NCBI GenBank assembly: GCA_900755005.1
Contig: CAAEEX010000102.1
Span: forward strand, 1 to 42,030
DNA: 42,030 bases
DNA from: an uncultured Collinsella sp.
GTDB lineage: Bacteria; Actinomycetota; Coriobacteriia; Coriobacteriales; Coriobacteriaceae
Direction: 5' to 3'
This document shows, piece by piece, positions 38,017-42,030 of the stretch. How positions within the stretch are numbered: the first letter of the stretch is position 1; each line of letters starts with the position of its first letter. Below the pieces are notes generated by a model. The model had not been told where the DNA came from, made no database searches, and saw only the letters and a program-made list of their open reading frames with translations. Position numbers and translations under genes: made by a program.

Positions 38017-38180
38017 AGTTGTCCCCTAATTCCTACAACACGTTGTGGAATACGGCGAATCGTCGGATCGAACACAAACCCCAACATCAACGAGAACCTA
38101 CCTAGCGCATTGCAAGAACCCATTGGGGAGCAACTTCTAAGACGGTTCGTCTATGCCACAATGCATAAAATACAATATAG

Positions 38181-38244
38181 ATACCAGTCATGTAAACCGC
38201 AGGTAAAGAGGTCTTTTAATTTAATACCAGTTGATATTTACCTG
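38181..38244 (-). promoter_or_regulatory. Repeats in the adhesin promoter region
   Basis: An AT-rich 330-base gap precedes the adhesin. On the minus strand ACTGGTAT occurs twice (38231-38224 and 38188-38181), 43 bases apart or about four helical turns, and CAGGTAAA (38244-38237 region) forms an 8-bp inverted repeat with TTTACCTG (38200-38207 complement). These are candidate operator sites. A TTTACA near 38196 may be a -35 box. Confidence 0.45.
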
Positions 38245-38348
38245 TGACAGTTTTGTATCAAAGCGGTTGTATTTCAATGATTCGTGTATATGTTTAAACA
38301 ACTTAACTTTGCCTGAAAAACAGCCGGGGGGATAACCTCCTCCACCGT

Positions 38349-38377
38349 GGTGCAAACGGACCCGTCCCCCTTGCACC
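38349..38377. repeat. REP-like GGTGCAA hairpin
   Basis: GGTGCAA (38349-38355) pairs with TTGCACC (38371-38377) around a CGGACCCGTCCCCC spacer. It adjoins the typA terminator. Confidence 0.55.
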
Positions 38378-38412
38378 AAAAAGGGCGCCGACCATCGCGG
38401 TCGACGCCCTTT
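38378..38412 (-). terminator. Terminator of typA
   Basis: AAAGGGCG-T-CGACC pairs with GGTCG-G-CGCCCTTT on the minus strand (13 pairs), followed by TT (T5 in all). It lies about 28 bases past the typA stop. Confidence 0.85.
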
Positions 38413-38439
38413 CTTATTGGCGGTTATAAGCCCCAGCGC

Positions 38440-40278
<1,839 letters not shown>

Positions 40279-40395
40279 GTAGTTCCCCTATCTTCTATCC
40301 ATATACAAACGGCACGCGTATGCGGCCCGCCCAGCGACACAACGCTCAGCGGGAATATTGAGCCTTTTACCGAAAACTCGTTTATTTTAGCGATT

Positions 40396-40845
40396 TTAGA
40401 TGAGAGGGGTTTCCTCACCTGCAGGTTCAGGGTCGCTCCACATAAAACCATCGCCGGCACCCATGCCCTCATACAGCACGTATGCCGAAAAACCGCTCTC
40501 GAGCGTGGTTTCGAAGAAGCTCACGAGCAGGGCGTCGTGATAGCCGCCGTCAATTTCGACACAACCGGTGTAGCCGATGGCATAGCGGGCGATGCGGCCC
40601 AGCCCCTCGTCCTTAAGACCCATCTTGTGCTCGGAGATAAAGTTGGTGGCAGCCTCGAGGCATGCCTCCTCGCCATCTTCGTCGAGCGCCGCCAGATATC
40701 GGTTGGAAGCAGCGTCCTCGATCGCCACAACTACGCCCGGATTCTCGCCGACGGCAAGGTCGTCCAAGAACGCGCCGATCAGATCGCACACCATGGCGTC
40801 GAGCTCGGCGGAGACGTTACCGGCGTCCTGCATATCCTGTGCCAT
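40396..40845 (-). CDS. hypothetical protein
   Basis: A 149-residue acidic protein not recognised. No signal peptide or membrane segment. Visible are an N-terminal helical acidic region (NVSAELDAMVCDLIGAFLDDLAVG), a sheet-like middle (GVVVAIEDAASNRYLAAL), and a C-terminal stretch GFSAYVLYEGMGAGDGFMW. GAAGGTC lies before the ATG. It sits between typA and a small membrane-protein gene, 30 bases after the latter. Function unknown; the acidic character suggests a cytosolic protein. Confidence 0.65.
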   Translation of the reverse strand: MAQDMQDAGNVSAELDAMVCDLIGAFLDDLAVGENPGVVVAIEDAASNRYLAALDEDGEEACLEAATNFISEHKMGLKDEGLGRIARYAIGYTGCVEIDGGYHDALLVSFFETTLESGFSAYVLYEGMGAGDGFMWSDPEPAGEETPLI

Positions 40846-40875
40846 CTTTAGACCTTCCCATCGAGTCTGGCGTCG

Positions 40876-41232
40876 TTACAGTTCCTGTGCCTCGGCAGCG
40901 ATCTTGGCGGCAGCGTCGCGGGCGCGCATCATATCCATCGCGCGCTTGTCGAGTACCTTGATCTGGTTGGTCAGCATGACCGCATCGACCACACCCCAGA
41001 TTACCAAGCCTGTTGAAATCGAAAACCCAAGCGCACCAACTGTACCACGAAGGCGCGAGCAGATTGCCGCGACAAGGGCGGAGACGACAACCATCTTGAT
41101 AAACGAGCCGCGGCGCTCGCGAAGCGTGCGGGCCTGCGTCACATAGGCAATGCGAGCCGCCTCAGAAGCCTCCGAGCGCATCTGGGCCTCGCGCGCAATG
41201 GCCGCCGCCTCAGCCGACATACCGCTGGCCAT
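40876..41232 (-). CDS. small membrane protein, hypothetical
   Basis: A 118-residue protein. The N-terminus is helical and Ala/Glu/Arg-rich (MSAEAAAIAREAQMRSEASEAARIA), then basic (RTLRERRGS), two membrane segments follow (about 46-64 and 68-86) and the C-terminal tail is charged and helical (DMMRARDAAAKIAAEAQ). A longer frame starts at 41265, directly after the upstream stop, but has no ribosome site; the ATG at 41232 has GGAG at 10 bases. Likely translationally linked with the bifunctional-nuclease gene upstream. Family unknown. Confidence 0.6.
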   Translation of the reverse strand: MASGMSAEAAAIAREAQMRSEASEAARIAYVTQARTLRERRGSFIKMVVVSALVAAICSRLRGTVGALGFSISTGLVIWGVVDAVMLTNQIKVLDKRAMDMMRARDAAAKIAAEAQEL

Positions 41233-41265
41233 CAGCGAACACTCCGCAACCCTGCCGCCCCGCAT

Positions 41266-41766
41266 TTAGAAGTCATCGGGGGAGAGCGTATGGACGAACT
41301 CGTCGAACTTCTCGAACTCCTGCTCGTCGTCGACATCCTCGGCGTGGGTGGAAACAGTGCCCAGGCGATTCATGATGTCGTCCTCCACAAACATGGGAGC
41401 ATTGCTGCGCACGGCAAGGGCAATGGCATCACTGGGACGAGCGTCGATCTTGCGCTCCTCGCCATCGGCCAGTACGACGATCGTCGCGTAGAACACCGGC
41501 GGCTCGGCGCGGACGATCTCGATGCGCTCGAGCTTGGCGCCCAGGGCGTCAACGGTATCGAGCAACAGGTCATGGGTGATCGGGCGCTCGGCGCGGCCGC
41601 TATCGATGCCGCGGCTGATGGCAGCAGCTTCAAACGAACCAGTCTGAATGGAAAGGGAACGCAGCGGCGCGGGCGAGTCCGATTTGCTGCTGCGCTCACG
41701 GAGCACGATAAGCGATGGCACGGGACCGGCGGCCATGACGATGGTCTCTATGTCGACACGAACCAT
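41266..41766 (-). CDS. bifunctional nuclease family protein (DUF151)
   Basis: A 166-residue protein of the bifunctional nuclease (BFN) domain family. Family motifs VLRERSSK, the strand FYATIVVLADGEERKIDARPSDAIALAVRSNAPMFVED (hallmark DARPSDAIALA) and GRAERPITHDLLLDTVDALGA are present. Plant relatives have nuclease activity; bacterial function is unproved. GGAGGTGT precedes the ATG at 41766. The acidic C-terminal tail (AEDVDDEQEFEKFDEFVHTLSPDDF) is an extension. It appears to head the run with the two downstream hypothetical genes. Confidence 0.88.
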   Translation of the reverse strand: MVRVDIETIVMAAGPVPSLIVLRERSSKSDSPAPLRSLSIQTGSFEAAAISRGIDSGRAERPITHDLLLDTVDALGAKLERIEIVRAEPPVFYATIVVLADGEERKIDARPSDAIALAVRSNAPMFVEDDIMNRLGTVSTHAEDVDDEQEFEKFDEFVHTLSPDDF

Positions 41767-41874
41767 GGAACACCTCCGGTACGTAGCGGTTAACACGCGG
41801 CAGCCCGCCGCATTGAATAGCTATACTACCCAATCTTTCGCACAGCACACAAAATCAAAGTAGTTAATTTGGGA

Positions 41875-41918
41875 CGGGGCTTTTTTGACTACTTTCAGTA
41901 GGTAAGAAAAAAGCCCCG
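41875..41918. other. 12-bp inverted repeat next to the tRNA-Ile terminator
   Basis: CGGGGCTTTTTT (41875-41886) is complementary to AAAAAAGCCCCG (41907-41918), with CTACT/AGTAG inside. It shares the 41907-41918 segment with the terminator, so the two structures are mutually exclusive. It may terminate plus-strand transcripts. Confidence 0.6.
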
Positions 41919-41936
41919 AGGCAACGCCCCAGGGCT
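41907..41936 (-). terminator. Terminator of tRNA-Ile
   Basis: On the minus strand AGCCC...GGGCT form a stem of 11 positions with nine pairs (41913-41936), followed by TTTTTT (41907-41912). It lies about 15 bases past the tRNA 3' end. Confidence 0.8.
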
Positions 41937-41950
41937 CTTTACAGTTTTGA

Positions 41951-42027
41951 TGGTGGACCTGACAAGATTCGAACTTGTGACCTCCCGGTTATCAGCCGGA
42001 CGCTCTAACCAACTGAGCTACAGGTCC
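41951..42027 (-). tRNA. tRNA-Ile (anticodon GAT)
   Basis: A 77-base tRNA. Acceptor GGACCTG pairs with CAGGTCC; D-arm GCTCAGTTGGTTAGAGC; anticodon loop CTGATAA gives GAT (reads AUC/AUU); T-arm ACAAGTTCGAATCTTGT; discriminator A and an encoded CCA end. Confidence 0.97.
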
Positions 42028-42030
42028 ATC

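Overview
The window looks like a chromosomal segment of a high-GC human-gut Coriobacteriia, most likely Collinsella or a close relative. This is inferred from the strong codon bias to G/C at third positions, the rpsF-ssb-rpsR-rplI-dnaB block, the Fe-S type PurF, coriobacterial hypothetical proteins, and sortase-anchored surface proteins. No 16S rRNA is present, so the genus is an inference. Nearly all genes lie on the minus strand. The exceptions are one CmpB-like membrane protein, two tRNA-Ser genes, a TRIC-like channel and a polymer-forming membrane protein.

Layout. 93-716: cytidylate-kinase-like protein. 888-3917: amino-acid ABC importer (ATPase, Tat-type lipoprotein, two permeases). 4278-6658: YqeY-like protein, PrsA-type foldase, lone PTS EIIA. 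6811-10433: purN, purM, purF. 10728-11957 (+): CmpB-like protein. 12048-13997: MoaE-like protein, class B sortase, purE. 14436-19354: carB and carA. 19563-25931: hypothetical membrane protein, ABC exporter, NUDIX, purD, purA. 26025-29329: dnaB, rplI, rpsR, ssb, rpsF. 29836-30286: two tRNA-Ser genes and an inverted tRNA relic. 30494-32435 (+): TRIC-like channel and polymer-forming membrane protein. 32661-38016: two sortase-anchored pilin/adhesin proteins. 38440-41766: typA, two hypothetical genes and a bifunctional-nuclease-family gene. 41951-42027: tRNA-Ile.

Together the genes cover most of de novo purine synthesis (purF, D, N, M, E, A), the carbamoyl-phosphate branch shared by pyrimidine and arginine synthesis (carAB), amino-acid import, and a primary replication/translation operon. 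The accessory part is the surface-protein pair, with LPEAG and MPSTG sorting signals and no class C sortase beside it; the only sortase in view is class B, about 19 kb away.

The most unusual content is non-coding. Three elements (4125-4273 +, 17791-17941 +, 22330-22475 -) share a conserved core AAGTCAGCGA, a long stem whose sequence differs between copies but stays paired, a second core GCAGCGTCGA, and a terminal hairpin with a GGTA loop. Base pairing is preserved while sequence is not, which points to a structured RNA or structure-recognised mobile repeat. A fourth, circularly permuted relative may lie at 781-888. One copy has apparently supplied the stop codon and 30-residue tail of CarA, and another sits directly before the ribosome binding site of the ABC exporter. 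There are also several GGGGACAG/GGGGTCAGG inverted repeats of a type resembling REP sequences.
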